NCBI RefSeq assembly: GCF_004751985.1
Contig: NZ_CP038492.1
Coordinates: 2,232,001-2,296,000 of the forward strand
Source of the DNA: Rhodophyticola sp. CCM32
GTDB lineage: Bacteria > Pseudomonadota > Alphaproteobacteria > Rhodobacterales > Rhodobacteraceae
DNA length: 64,000 nt
Direction of reading: 5' to 3'
Shown here piece by piece: positions 7,722-17,595 of this stretch (position 1 is the first letter of the stretch; every line of letters begins with the position of its first letter). The notes below the pieces were generated by a model. The model ran no database searches. It saw nothing but the letters and a program-made list of their open reading frames with translations, and was not told the DNA's origin. A program made the translations under genes and the position numbers.

Positions 7722-10348
7722 TCGGCGGCCTCCCGCGCGGCAAGCCGGGTCAGAAGACCGGCAATCTCAGACCGGCAGGAACCGCAATTTGTCCCCGCCT
7801 CCAAGGCGGTGCCAACCGCCTCGACACTCATCAACCCCTGGGTTTCGATGGCCGAGACAATCGTATTCACGCCAACCCCGAAACAGGAACACAAAACCGG
7901 CCCCGGATCGGGGCGGTTGGCGGGGCGCCGCCCGGTCAAGGCCTCGGGCGCGGCAGAGCCGGGCAGCCCCGACAGATAATCGCGCATGACCGCCACCGGG
8001 TCTGGCGCGACAAACAGCGCTGCGGAAAGACGGTCATCTTCAAAAAACGCGATGCGGGCCATGCCGCGCGCCGGGTCCAGAATGGATTGTACTGTCGCGG
8101 TGTCGAGGTTGAAAAGCTGCCGCGCCTGCGCTTCCCAGTCGGTGACCGGGGCGCATCCGGCAAGCTCTGCCCGGTAGCCAGCCACGGTCGGGGCAAGCGC
8201 CCAGTAATCCGAGGTCAGATGCATCGGCGTGCTGGACAGCGCAAAACCATACCACGCGGCTTTCAGCTTTTCCAAAGCCACAACCGCCGCCTTGCTTTCG
8301 GGCTGGCCCGAAAGGGGATCGGTCGCAGCGGGCACCAGCGCGTCGATCCGGCCCGAGGGGGCGGTTTCCCCGGTCCAGTGCATCGGCGCAAAAACCTGCC
8401 CCGGTTGCACCGCATCGGTGATCCGCGCGCGCAGAATGGCCTTGCCCGTGGGGCTGGTCAGGCGCAGCAGATCCGCAGGCGACACCCCCAGCCGGGCGGC
8501 ATCTGCGGGGTGAAGCTCAACAAAAGGTTCCGCCATATGGGCCGATAATCTGGGCGATAATCCGGTACGGGTCATCGTGTGCCACTGGTCGCGGATGCGC
8601 CCGGTATTCAGCCGGAACGGATAGCGGGCCGAGATCCGCGCCACGGGCCCCCTTGCGGTGACCGGCACCATCCGCGCCTTGCCATCATCATGAAAGAACT
8701 GCCCGTCTGCAAAGAACCGCCCACCCTGCCGGGTTGCGGTTACGGGCCAGCGGGTGGGCGCCAACGTCTCGTATCCATGGGCATCCAGCCTGGCGAGCGC
8801 GGAGATATCGAAATCGCGCCCATATCGCCCGGCGATCCCTGAAAGCGCGGCATATTCGCGGAAAATCTCAACCGGGTTCTGGTAATCGAACGCATCGGTC
8901 CAGCCCATGCGCCGCCCGACCTCTGCCAGAATATCCCAATCGGGCCGTGCCTGCCCCGGGGCGGCCAGCACCGCCCGTTGCCGGCTGATCATACGGTCGG
9001 AATTTGTGACCGTGCCGTCTTTCTCGGCCCAGGCGGTGGCGGGCAGCAGCACATCGGCCAGACGCGCGGTATCGGTCGCGCCGGTGATATCGCTGACCAC
9101 CGTGAACGGGCAGGCCCTGATGGCGGCGCGCACCGCATCCGCATCGGGCATCGACACCGCCGGGTTGGTATGGATGATCCAGAGCGCCTTGATCTGCCCT
9201 GCGCCCACGGCACGAAACATATCAACCGCTTTCAGCCCCGGCGCCCCGGGCATATGCGGTGCGGACCAGAAGCCCTTGACCACCGCGCGATGATCGGCAT
9301 TTTCCAGATCCATATGGCAGGCCAGCGTATTGGCCAGCCCGCCCACTTCACGCCCGCCCATCGCATTGGGCTGCCCGGTGACAGAAAGCGGGCCCATCCC
9401 CGGTTTGCCGATCCGCCCGGTGGCCAGATGGCAATTGAGGATCGCACTGACCTTATCGGTGCCGGAACTGGACTGGTTGACCCCCTGGCTGAAGATCGTG
9501 ACGGCCTTTTCGGTTCCGACCCAAAGCCGGTAAAACGCGTCAATCTCTGCTTTGGTCAACCCGGTGGCCGCCGGATCATCCGCCACTGCTGCTGCGCATG
9601 CGGCCTCCGCGCCCTCCACATGTGTCAGATAGCCGGCATCCAGCGCGTCAGCCTGACAGATCGCCGCAAGCAGCCCGTTGAACAGGGCCACATCACTGCC
9701 CGGCGCCAGCGCCAGATGCAGATCGGCATCGCTGCAACTGGCCGTGCGGCGCGGGTCGATCACGATGATTTTCGTGCCCCGCGCCTTGCGCGCCGCCAGG
9801 ATACGCTGATGCAGCACCGGGTGGCACCAGGCCAGGTTTGACCCGACAAGAACAATCAGATCCGCCTGATCCAGATCGTCATAGGTGCCGGGCACCGTAT
9901 CTGTCCCGAAGGCGCGTTTATGGCCCGCCACGGTCGAGGCCATGCAGAGCCGCGAATTGGTGTCGATATTGGCCGAGCCGATGAAGCCTTTCATCAGCTT
10001 GTTGGCGACATAATAATCCTCGGTCAGAAGCTGACCGGACACATAGAAGGCCACGCTGTCGGGGCCATGATCGGCGATGGTGCGGCGGAACCGGTCGGCC
10101 ACATGGTGCAGGGCCTCATCCCAATCGGCCCTGGCCCCGTCGACCATCGGTGTCAGAAGCCGCCCGAAAGCCCCCACGGTTTCCCCAAGCGCCGAGCCCT
10201 TGGAGCAGAGCCGCCCCTTATTCGCCGGGTGATCCGGGTCCCCGCGCACTGCAAGCCCGCCTGCCCCGTCAGGGCGCAGCAACACCCCGCACCCGACCCC
10301 GCAATAGGGGCAGGTGGACCGCGTTTCCGCATGCCCTGCCCCATCCAT
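7718..10348 (-). CDS. nasA: assimilatory nitrate reductase, molybdopterin and Fe-S catalytic subunit
   Basis: An 876-residue cytoplasmic enzyme that reduces nitrate to nitrite. The N-terminus has a [4Fe-4S] motif CPYCGVGCG near residue 13 with the fourth Cys in GRLCSKG near 47. The Mo-bis-MGD domains follow (YYVANKLMKGFIGSANIDTN, GVNQSSSGTDKVSAILN), then the C-terminal molybdopterin dinucleotide-binding barrel (FRLNTGRIRDQWHTMTRTG). Residues about 813-876 form an extra BFD-like [2Fe-2S] domain with CSC and CGSC pairs, the probable electron entry. No separate NasB/NasC reductase gene lies beside it. The ATG at 10348 overlaps the nirD stop by one base (TGATG); a GTG one codon earlier is possible. 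Confidence 0.95.
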   Translation of the reverse strand: MDGAGHAETRSTCPYCGVGCGVLLRPDGAGGLAVRGDPDHPANKGRLCSKGSALGETVGAFGRLLTPMVDGARADWDEALHHVADRFRRTIADHGPDSVAFYVSGQLLTEDYYVANKLMKGFIGSANIDTNSRLCMASTVAGHKRAFGTDTVPGTYDDLDQADLIVLVGSNLAWCHPVLHQRILAARKARGTKIIVIDPRRTASCSDADLHLALAPGSDVALFNGLLAAICQADALDAGYLTHVEGAEAACAAAVADDPAATGLTKAEIDAFYRLWVGTEKAVTIFSQGVNQSSSGTDKVSAILNCHLATGRIGKPGMGPLSVTGQPNAMGGREVGGLANTLACHMDLENADHRAVVKGFWSAPHMPGAPGLKAVDMFRAVGAGQIKALWIIHTNPAVSMPDADAVRAAIRACPFTVVSDITGATDTARLADVLLPATAWAEKDGTVTNSDRMISRQRAVLAAPGQARPDWDILAEVGRRMGWTDAFDYQNPVEIFREYAALSGIAGRYGRDFDISALARLDAHGYETLAPTRWPVTATRQGGRFFADGQFFHDDGKARMVPVTARGPVARISARYPFRLNTGRIRDQWHTMTRTGLSPRLSAHMAEPFVELHPADAARLGVSPADLLRLTSPTGKAILRARITDAVQPGQVFAPMHWTGETAPSGRIDALVPAATDPLSGQPESKAAVVALEKLKAAWYGFALSSTPMHLTSDYWALAPTVAGYRAELAGCAPVTDWEAQARQLFNLDTATVQSILDPARGMARIAFFEDDRLSAALFVAPDPVAVMRDYLSGLPGSAAPEALTGRRPANRPDPGPVLCSCFGVGVNTIVSAIETQGLMSVEAVGTALEAGTNCGSCRSEIAGLLTRLAAREAAE

Positions 10349-10680
10349 CACGCGGCACTCCGGCGCCCTAGTGCTGCGCCATTGATCAGGATGCGCCGGG
10401 CCTCGATGCGCACCGGGTAGGTGTCGATGCGCCCCTCATCGGCACCCGCCGCCTCGCCGGTATTCAGATCAAACACCCAGTTATGCAGCGGGCAGGTGAC
10501 CTTCTGCCCATGAATGATCCCCTCGCTCAGCGGGCCGCCCTTGTGGGGGCAGGTGTTCGAGGCGGCAAAAACCTCGGCCTCACCGGTGCGGAACACCGCG
10601 ATACAGCCCAGATGGGTTTTCAAAAGACGCGCGCCGCGCAGCGGCACATCTTCCAGCGCTCCGATATCAATCCAGCTCAT
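10348..10680 (-). CDS. nirD: nitrite reductase [NAD(P)H] small subunit
   Basis: A 110-residue Rieske-type protein. The cluster ligands appear as CPHKGG near residue 36 and CPLHNWVFD near 55, with the usual spacing; many NirD proteins lack working ligands, but both C-x-H pairs are kept here. It is the small subunit of the cytoplasmic NirBD siroheme enzyme that reduces nitrite to ammonium. The start at 10680 overlaps the nirB stop by four bases, so translation is coupled. The frame is open for 63 more codons upstream, but that is nirB shadow. Confidence 0.93.
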   Translation of the reverse strand: MSWIDIGALEDVPLRGARLLKTHLGCIAVFRTGEAEVFAASNTCPHKGGPLSEGIIHGQKVTCPLHNWVFDLNTGEAAGADEGRIDTYPVRIEARRILINGAALGRRSAA

Positions 10681-13115
10681 TCCGCGGCCTCCAGGGTCAG
10701 ATCGGCAAGGGGCGCATAGCGTTCGGCCTGGGTGGCCGCGTGTTCGGCCCAGGGGTCCTTGCGATAGATCGACTGGCTCAACTCGAAGGCGGCGATCAGA
10801 CGCTGGCGTTCCTCCAGATCCGCAACCACACGGTCCTGCACCCAGTCCAGCCCGACCTTGGCGACCCATTTATAGGCGCGGTCCAGATATCTGGCATTCT
10901 CCCGGTAAAGCTGCACAAAGGCGATGGTCAGGTCGATCGCCTCCTGCTCGGTCGCCACATCGGCCAGACGTTCGGTCTCTTTCAGGTCCATCCCCGCCGC
11001 ACCGGCAACGCTGACCTGATAGCCGCTGTCGACACAGATGATGCCGATATCCTTGCAGGTCGCCTCGGCACAATTGCGCGGGCAGCCCGACACGGCCAGC
11101 TTCACCTTATGGGGTGTCCACGAGCCCCAGAGGGCCTGTTCCAGCTTGATGCCAAGCCCGGTGCTGTCCTGCGTGCCGAACCGGCAATGATCGGTGCCGA
11201 CGCAGGTTTTGACCGTGCGCAGCCCCTTGGAATAGGCATGTCCGCTGACCAGCCCGGCCCGGTTCAGATCGGCCCAGATCGCCGGCAAATCCTCCCCCTT
11301 CACGCCCAGAAGGTCGATCCGCTGACCGCCGGTGACCTTCACGGTGGGCACGGCGTATTTGTCGGCCGCATCGGCAATGGCGCGCAGTTCCGCCGGGTTG
11401 GTGATGCCGCCCCACATGCGCGGCACCACGCTGAATGTGCCGTCTTTCTGGATATTGGCGTGTTTGCGTTCGTTCACAAAACGGCTTTGCGGATCGTCGC
11501 GATATTCCACCGGCCAGTCCGCCAGCAGGTAGTAATTGATCGCCGGGCGGCAGACATGGCACCCGTTTGGCGTGGTCCAGCCCAGTTCCTGCCAGACGGC
11601 GGACTGGCTTTTCAGCTCTTTGGATTTGATCAGCCGCCGCACATCCTCATGGCTCAGATCCGTGCAGCCGCAAACCGGTTGCGCCGTGGGAAGCTGAAAA
11701 TCATCGCCCAGACTGACCTGCAGCAATTGTTCCACCAAACCGGTGCAGGTGCCGCAGGACGCGCTGGCCTTGGTGGTTGCCCGAACCGCGGCCAGATCAG
11801 TGGCGCCCCCCGCGATAGCCTCGGTGATTTGCCCTTTGCAGACGCCGTTACAGCCACAGATTTCCGCCTCAGGCGGCAAGGCTGCAACGGCTGAGAGAGG
11901 GTCCGCCCGGGTCCCCCCCTGATAGGCCGGACCGAAGATCAAAGTCTCGCGCATCTCGTCGATCTCGGTGCCGTCCTTGATCAGACCGAAGAACCAGTTG
12001 CCATCGCCGGTATCGCCATACATGACCGCACCGACCAGACGGTCCTCCTCGATCACCAGACGTTTGTAGATGCCGCGCGCCGGGTCACGGAACACGATAT
12101 CCTCGCGCCCGGGCCCATCGGCAAAATCGCCGGCGCTGAACAGGTCGCAGCCGGTGACCTTCAGCTTGGTGGCCAGCTCTTTCACCACAAAGGCATCGGG
12201 TTCATCCATCAGGCTTCGGGCCAGCACCTTTGCCTGATCGTAAAGCGGCGCGACAAGGCCGAAGAGATGGCCATCAAACTCGACACATTCACCCACCGCA
12301 TAGATATCCGGGTCGCTGAGGGACTGCATCTGGGCGTTGACCTCAATGCCGCGGGCCACCTCAAGCCCGGCTTCCGAGGCCAGCCGGGTTTCCGGCCGGA
12401 TCCCCACGGCCATGACCACCAGATCGGCCTCAAGCCCGGTATTGTCCTCCAGCATGACGCCTTCGACCCTGTCCTCCCCAAGGATCGCCGCCGTCGAGGC
12501 CTGGGTGATGATCGTGATCCCCCGCGCCTCCAGATCCTTGCGCAGAAGATAGCCGGCGGCTTCATCCAGCTGCCGTTCCATCAGATGGCCCATCAGATGC
12601 AGAACGGTCACCTCCATCCCGCGCTCGGCCAGTCCTGCTGCGGCCTCCAGCCCCAGCAGCCCGCCGCCGATCACAACCGCCTTGCCGCCCTTTGCGGCGG
12701 CCGCGACCATCGCGTTGGTATCGTCCAGATCGCGATAGGTGATCACCCCGGGCAGATCGCGGCCTTCCACCGGAATGATGAACGGGGCCGAACCGGTGGC
12801 GATCAGCAGCTTGTCATAGGAAACCGCGCCGTTCTGCCCGATGACCTGTCGCGCCTCCCGGTCGATCCCGACCACATGTTCGCCAAACCGGCAGGTGATG
12901 CCACGGGCCTCATACCAGCCCTCATCATGGGTGACGATCTCGTCATATGTTTTCTCGCCCGACAGCACCGGGGACAGCATGATCCGGTTGTAGTTCCCGC
13001 GCGGTTCCGCATTGAACAGGGTGATGTCGAACGCGTCCGGGGCCGCCTCGGCAAGGTGTTCCAGCACCCGGCCCGAGGCCATGCCCGCCCCGATCACAAC
13101 AAGTTTCTGGGTCAT
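10677..13115 (-). CDS. nirB: nitrite reductase [NAD(P)H] large subunit
   Basis: An 812-residue enzyme for the six-electron reduction of nitrite to ammonium. The order is an N-terminal FAD/NAD(P)H oxidoreductase (KLVVIGAGMASGRVLEHL, then KAVVIGGGLLGLEAAAGL), a BFD-like [2Fe-2S] domain near 415-470 (CGCNGVCKG, CGTC), a second Cys pair near 480, and C-terminal siroheme/[4Fe-4S] repeats with CVGTDHCRFG near 640 and GCPRNCAEATCKD near 680. The ATG at 13115 is chosen because GGAG sits 8 bases upstream; a GTG at 13124 overlapping the previous stop is an alternative. It lies between the transporter genes and nirD. Confidence 0.95.
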   Translation of the reverse strand: MTQKLVVIGAGMASGRVLEHLAEAAPDAFDITLFNAEPRGNYNRIMLSPVLSGEKTYDEIVTHDEGWYEARGITCRFGEHVVGIDREARQVIGQNGAVSYDKLLIATGSAPFIIPVEGRDLPGVITYRDLDDTNAMVAAAAKGGKAVVIGGGLLGLEAAAGLAERGMEVTVLHLMGHLMERQLDEAAGYLLRKDLEARGITIITQASTAAILGEDRVEGVMLEDNTGLEADLVVMAVGIRPETRLASEAGLEVARGIEVNAQMQSLSDPDIYAVGECVEFDGHLFGLVAPLYDQAKVLARSLMDEPDAFVVKELATKLKVTGCDLFSAGDFADGPGREDIVFRDPARGIYKRLVIEEDRLVGAVMYGDTGDGNWFFGLIKDGTEIDEMRETLIFGPAYQGGTRADPLSAVAALPPEAEICGCNGVCKGQITEAIAGGATDLAAVRATTKASASCGTCTGLVEQLLQVSLGDDFQLPTAQPVCGCTDLSHEDVRRLIKSKELKSQSAVWQELGWTTPNGCHVCRPAINYYLLADWPVEYRDDPQSRFVNERKHANIQKDGTFSVVPRMWGGITNPAELRAIADAADKYAVPTVKVTGGQRIDLLGVKGEDLPAIWADLNRAGLVSGHAYSKGLRTVKTCVGTDHCRFGTQDSTGLGIKLEQALWGSWTPHKVKLAVSGCPRNCAEATCKDIGIICVDSGYQVSVAGAAGMDLKETERLADVATEQEAIDLTIAFVQLYRENARYLDRAYKWVAKVGLDWVQDRVVADLEERQRLIAAFELSQSIYRKDPWAEHAATQAERYAPLADLTLEAAE

Positions 13116-13120
13116 CGCGG

Positions 13121-14793
13121 TCACTCCGCTGCAACGGCCGCAGGGGCCGTGGTGGGCGCCTTGGGTTTGGCGCCATGTTCGTATTCTTCAAGGAAATCCA
13201 GAACATCCTGCCGGTAGGTGTAATAATCGGGATGTTCCAGCAACGCCTTGCGCGTGCGGGGGCGCGGCAGATCAACCTCGGTGATCTTGCCGATGGTGGC
13301 GCGCGGCCCGTTGGTCATCATCACAACCCGGTCGGCCAGCAAAATCGCCTCATCCACATCATGGGTGACGCAGATCGCGGTGACCTTGGTCCGCGACCAT
13401 ACCTCCATCAGCACTTCCTGCAGTTCCCACCGGGTGAGGCTGTCAAGCATTCCGAAAGGTTCATCCAGCAACAGGAGTTTCGGGCTGAGCGCAAAGGCCC
13501 GCGCGATGCCCACCCGCTGCTTCATCCCGTTCGACAGATCGCTGGCCTGTTTGTCCATCGCATCGGCCAGACCGACCCGTTCCAGATAGTATTCCACCAC
13601 ATCCTGACGTTCGGCCCGGCTGGCGCGGGGGTAAACCTTGTCGACCCCGACTGCGACATTTTCCTTGGCGGTCAGCCATGGGAACAGGGAGGGCGACTGA
13701 AACACCACCGCACGCTCCGGATCCGCACCCTCAACCCCCCGGCCATCCAGCCGGATCACCCCTTTCGAGATGTCATTAAGGCCTGCCGTCATCGTCAGAA
13801 CCGTCGACTTCCCGCAACCGGAATGGCCGATCAGGGAAATGAACTCACCCTTCTTCAGCTTCAGATCGAAATCCTCGACCACGGTCAGCGGGCCTTTGGG
13901 CGTCGGGTAGGTTTTATGGAGCTTGGAAAACTCCAGATATTTCTCGTCCAGCGCGGTCTGGGCTGCCGTCGCGACGGCGGCGGGCACTGTGTGGATCGGG
14001 GCAACATCGGGCAGCACCCGGGTGCCTTCCACCTTGGCCTCGATCCCCACATCCATCAGATAGCCGGTGACCTGGGCGCGCAGACGTTTGAATGTTTCAT
14101 CATGGTTCATCGCGATCCGGTCGCGGGGGCGCGGGATATCCACCTTGACCGGGTCGGCCAGCGTGCCGTCGGGGTTCAGCGGGATAATCCGGTCGGCCAG
14201 CAGAATTGCCTCATCCACATCATTGGTGATCAGAACGCAGGTCTTCTTATCCGCCTCCCATATCCGCTCGATCTCTTCGGCCAGATTGGCGCGGGTCAGT
14301 GCGTCAAGCGCGCTCAACGGTTCATCCAGAAGCAGCATTTCCGGGTCCATCGCCAGCGCACGGGCCACATTCACCCGCTGTCGCATTCCCCCGAAAGCTC
14401 AGCCGGGCGGCGCGCAGCCGCATGGCTCAACCCCACCATATCCACGTAATGCGCCACTTTCGCGGCACGCTCCGCACGGCTCAAACCTGAAAACATCGTA
14501 TCGACCGCAAGGCCCACATTGCCGCTGACCGTCAGCCAGGGCATCAGCGAATAATTCTGGAAGATCACCCCGCGCTCCGGGGCCGGTTCGGTCACTGGCG
14601 TGCCTTTGAACAGAACCTCTCCCTTGCTTGGCCCTTCCAGACCCGCCATCAGGTTGATCAGCGTCGTCTTGCCGGTGCCGGAAAACCCAAGCAGCACCAG
14701 AAACTCGCCGTCTTCCACATTCAGGTTGATGTCCCGCAGCACCTCGGCCTCGCCAAAGCTTTTGCAGACATTGCGCAATTCAAGAACAGCCAT
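13121..14793 (-). pseudogene. nrtD: nitrate ABC transporter, two fused ATPase domains, frameshifted
   Basis: Two reading frames together make one protein of about 556 residues. The 5' frame (14371-14793) has Walker A GFSGTGKTT and runs to AELSG, then goes out of frame. The 3' frame (13121-14386) picks up exactly at MRQRVNVARAL with Walker B LLLLDEP, then carries a complete second ATPase (Walker A GHSGCGKST, signature LSNGMKQR, Walker B LLLLDEPFGMLD). The break is in a run of five Gs on the coding strand (14388-14392); one more G would restore SGG-MRQR. It may be a true mutation disabling nitrate uptake or a homopolymer base-calling error. Neighbours nrtB and nirB are intact, which favours an error or a very recent mutation. 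Confidence 0.85.
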
Positions 14794-14803
14794 CCGCCCG
14801 ACC

Positions 14804-15880
14804 TCAACGATTATTGGTGAAGGTGAACAGCGACTGGATCGTGAACATCAGCCGGTCCAGAAGGAAGCCGATGATCCCGATGGTGAAGACCGCAACCATG
14901 ATCTTGGCAAGCGATTGAGAACTGCCGTTCTGGAATTCGTCCCAGACAAATTTGCCCAGCCCGGGATTCTGCGCCAGCATCTCGGCCGCGATCAGAACCA
15001 TCCAGCCCACGCCAAGCGACAGGCGCAAGCCGGTGAAGATCAGCGGCAGGGCCGAGGGCAGAACCAGTTTGGTGATCTTGGTCCAGGTGCCCATTTTCAG
15101 AACCTTCGAGACATTCACCAGATCCTTGTCGATCGAGGCAACGCCAAGCGCGGTGTTGATCAGCGTCGGCCAAAGCGAACACAGCGTCACAGTGATGGCT
15201 GACACCAGAAAGCTTTTCTCGAACCAGCCGTCATCGCTGGTATAGACCGCTGACACGACAATCGAGACGATGGGCAGCCAGGCCAGCGGACTGACCGGTT
15301 TGAACACCTGAATAAGCGGGTTCAGCGCCGCATTGGCGGTGACCGAAAGCCCTGCGGCAATGCCAAGGGGCACCGCGACAAATGTGGCCAGCAGAAACCC
15401 GAAGAAGACCGTTTTGATCGAAATCCATATCTGCTGATAATAGGTTGGGGCGCCGGTAAAGCTGCGATAGCGCGGTTCTTCCCCTTCGGCGATACGTTCG
15501 GCATTGCGGGCATCCTGACGGTCATAGAATTCCGCCGCGCGGCCCATCTGGCGTTCATGATCCGCATGCAGATTGCCAACCTGTTCCCAGACCTGCGCCG
15601 GTCCGGGGATTGCGCCAAGCGAGGTCTGGACCTGTGGTGCAAGCGTGCCCCACAAGACAAGAAACACGGCAATCGACAGAAGCGGCACACCAAGCAACCG
15701 CCAGATATCGCCGATCTGGGCGCGCGGGTTATCCCCGGCTGCGGCCCGCAGGATCGGCGTGATCCAGGCCAGACCCAGAACCTTGAACCAGGCATCGGCC
15801 TTGTTGATCCGGGTGAAACGGCGGGTACGCCGGGCCTCTCGGGCGGCGTCGGACTCGAAATCAGGGTCTATCGTCGTCAT
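14804..15880 (-). CDS. nrtB: nitrate ABC transporter, permease subunit
   Basis: A 358-residue inner-membrane protein. After a charged N-terminus comes a membrane segment near 70-90, an extended soluble loop (about 95-175, rich in charged residues such as DARNAERIAEGEEPRYRS), then the usual BPD-type permease helices with the coupling segment near 260 (VASIDKDLVNVSKVLKMG). The family (NrtB/SsuC/TauC) forms a dimer with the ATPase and receives nitrate from NrtA. It sits 10 bases upstream of the ATPase gene and 86 bases after nrtA. The long loop makes it larger than cyanobacterial NrtB, as is common in this bacterial group. Confidence 0.92.
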   Translation of the reverse strand: MTTIDPDFESDAAREARRTRRFTRINKADAWFKVLGLAWITPILRAAAGDNPRAQIGDIWRLLGVPLLSIAVFLVLWGTLAPQVQTSLGAIPGPAQVWEQVGNLHADHERQMGRAAEFYDRQDARNAERIAEGEEPRYRSFTGAPTYYQQIWISIKTVFFGFLLATFVAVPLGIAAGLSVTANAALNPLIQVFKPVSPLAWLPIVSIVVSAVYTSDDGWFEKSFLVSAITVTLCSLWPTLINTALGVASIDKDLVNVSKVLKMGTWTKITKLVLPSALPLIFTGLRLSLGVGWMVLIAAEMLAQNPGLGKFVWDEFQNGSSQSLAKIMVAVFTIGIIGFLLDRLMFTIQSLFTFTNNR

Positions 15881-15966
15881 GGGGGCGGCCTTTCAGGAGG
15901 CATATGAGTGGGTAAGGAAAAGCAAGGCGGGCCGCGCGATGCGCCCGCCTTGCACTTCTGGACCTG

Positions 15967-17322
15967 TCAGCCCTGTACAGCACCGTCGATGACGGTCTGT
16001 TCACCGGTCAGACCGATGGGGAAAGCATCAATATAGGCGTTGGGATGACGGCCATCATATGTCAGCCCGTCGATCATCTCGCTGACCGGCTCGCGGAACC
16101 CGTCAGTCTCCCAGGGGAAATCCGCCTCTGTGGCCAGCCCGTCATCCACCAGGCTGCGCGCCGCCTCAAGATAGAGGTCGGGGCGATACACCCGTTCGGC
16201 AACCTCGTGATACCATTCATCCGTTTGCGGCTCGGCGATCTGGCCCCAGCGGCGCATCTGGGTCAGATACCAGACCGCATCGGAGTAATAGGGATAGGTC
16301 GCGTAGTAGCGGAAGAAGACGTTGAAATCGGGAATGTCGCGGACATCGCCGGGTTCAAACTCGAACGTGCCGGTCATCGAGGCGGCAATCACCTGTTCAT
16401 CGGCGCCGACATATTCAGGCAGGCTGAGAAGTTCGACCGCCTCCATCCGGTTGGCATTGTCATCGGCATCCAGCCACATGCCAGCGCGGATCAGCGCGCG
16501 CACAATGGCCCGCGTGGTGTTCGGGTTCTCTTCGGCAAACGCCTCGGTAATGCCGAAGACCTTTTCGGGGTTGTTGGGCCAAAGCTGATAATCGGTGATC
16601 ACCGGAACCCCGATGCCACGCTGCACGGCCTGCTGGTTCCAGGGTTCGCCGACGCAATAGCCGAAGATCGTACCGGCCTCCAGCGTGGCGGGCATTTGCG
16701 GCGGCGGGGTGACGCTCAGGAACACATCCGCGTCAATTGTGCCGGTGATGTCATCGGGGGAATAAAAGCCCGGGTTCAGACCACCGGCTGCCAGCCAGAA
16801 CCGGATCTCGTAATTATGGGTCGAGACCGGGAACACCATGCCCATGTCGAAACGCGTGCCTTCATCGCGGAACTGTTCCACAACCGGAACCAGAGCTTCC
16901 GCACTGATCGGGTGCTGCGGCCGGCCATCTTCCATCGAGGGGATATGCGGGCGCATCAGCTCCCACACCTCGTTGGAAACGGTGATGCCATTGCCGTTCA
17001 GATCCATGGAAAACGGGGTGATGATATTGGCCTGCGTGCCATAGCCGATGGTGGCCGCGATCGGCTGACCGGCCAGCATATGGGCGCCGTCAAGCGTGCC
17101 GTCGATCACACCATCCAGAAGCACACGCCAGTTGGCCTGCGCCTCCAATGTGACGAACAGGCCCTCATCTTCAAAATACCCACGCTCATAGGCGATGGCC
17201 AGCGGGGCCATATCGGTCAGTTTGATAAAGCCGAAAGTCAGTTCGTCGATTTCGAGGTCGTCTGCCATCGCAGGCCCGATAAGGGCCGAGGTTGCTGCCA
17301 GCACAGCAAGAAGGCGTTTCAT
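15967..17322 (-). CDS. nrtA: nitrate ABC transporter, periplasmic substrate-binding protein
   Basis: A 451-residue protein. Residues 1-20 ([20 protein letters not shown]) form a signal peptide ending AMA. The mature part is an NrtA/CmpA-type binding protein ([49 protein letters not shown]). It captures nitrate (perhaps nitrite) in the periplasm for NrtB. The start at 17322 is set by the signal peptide and an AGGAAAGGAT site. It is the first gene after a long leader containing a terminator and two hexaloop hairpins, so its expression and that of the genes behind it are probably set by NasT-dependent antitermination. Confidence 0.93.
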   Translation of the reverse strand: MKRLLAVLAATSALIGPAMADDLEIDELTFGFIKLTDMAPLAIAYERGYFEDEGLFVTLEAQANWRVLLDGVIDGTLDGAHMLAGQPIAATIGYGTQANIITPFSMDLNGNGITVSNEVWELMRPHIPSMEDGRPQHPISAEALVPVVEQFRDEGTRFDMGMVFPVSTHNYEIRFWLAAGGLNPGFYSPDDITGTIDADVFLSVTPPPQMPATLEAGTIFGYCVGEPWNQQAVQRGIGVPVITDYQLWPNNPEKVFGITEAFAEENPNTTRAIVRALIRAGMWLDADDNANRMEAVELLSLPEYVGADEQVIAASMTGTFEFEPGDVRDIPDFNVFFRYYATYPYYSDAVWYLTQMRRWGQIAEPQTDEWYHEVAERVYRPDLYLEAARSLVDDGLATEADFPWETDGFREPVSEMIDGLTYDGRHPNAYIDAFPIGLTGEQTVIDGAVQG

Positions 17323-17372
17323 AGGATCGTATCCTTTCCTAGCGTCCGGTCTGTAAGGGGATGAAAGACCGG

Positions 17373-17428
17373 AAAAACAAAAAAGCCGCTGACGCACTTC
17401 GTGTTTTCACGAAGGGTCGAGCGGCTTT
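17373..17428 (-). terminator. intrinsic terminator inside the nrtA leader
   Basis: On the minus strand a 9-base arm AAAGCCGCT (17420-17428) pairs with AGCGGCTTT (17382-17390) and runs straight into TTTTTTGTTTTT. A smaller perfect hairpin, CTTCGTG-AAAA-CACGAAG, fills the loop. It lies 50 bases before the nrtA start, so transcription would stop before the operon unless prevented. Confidence 0.9.
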
Positions 17429-17485
17429 GCTCGGTCTTCCCGATATTGGGAAATGTCGCAGTGGAGACACCTTTGCCTCCGACAT
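17418..17485 (-). promoter_or_regulatory. ANTAR (NasT) target: dual hexaloop hairpins overlapping the terminator
   Basis: Reading the minus strand, hairpin P1 (17453-17485) has stem GGAGGC/GTCTCC, extended by ATGTC/GACAT, and the 6-base loop AAAGGT. Hairpin P2 (17418-17433) has stem CGAGC/GCTCG and loop AAAGCC. Both loops have A at position 1 and G at position 4, the signature described for ANTAR-protein RNA targets. P2 uses the 5' arm of the terminator, so P2 and the terminator cannot form together. A third 6-base-loop hairpin (loop AATATC) lies in the 19-base linker. The gene for the ANTAR protein NasT is just upstream. Binding itself is inference. Confidence 0.82.
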
Positions 17486-17595
17486 CGACAGCATTGCCCG
17501 CCCGCATTGCAACGATCAAGCATGACGGCAGAAAACCGGCGCAGACAGCGCTGCATCGCCGCAATGCCCGCGCGGCACTGCCGAATTTTTAGGCA

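Noticed and set aside
14371..14400. Programmed ribosomal frameshift in the ABC ATPase gene
   Set aside because: The G run lacks a slippery heptamer and stimulatory structure that I can see, and fused ATPases of this type are normally single frames; mutation or base-calling error is simpler.
17490..17595. Sigma-54 or NtrC site upstream of the nas leader
   Set aside because: GC-rich repeats (GCAATGCGGGCGGGCAATGC) give partial matches, but no GG-N10-GC element with the right neighbours was found.
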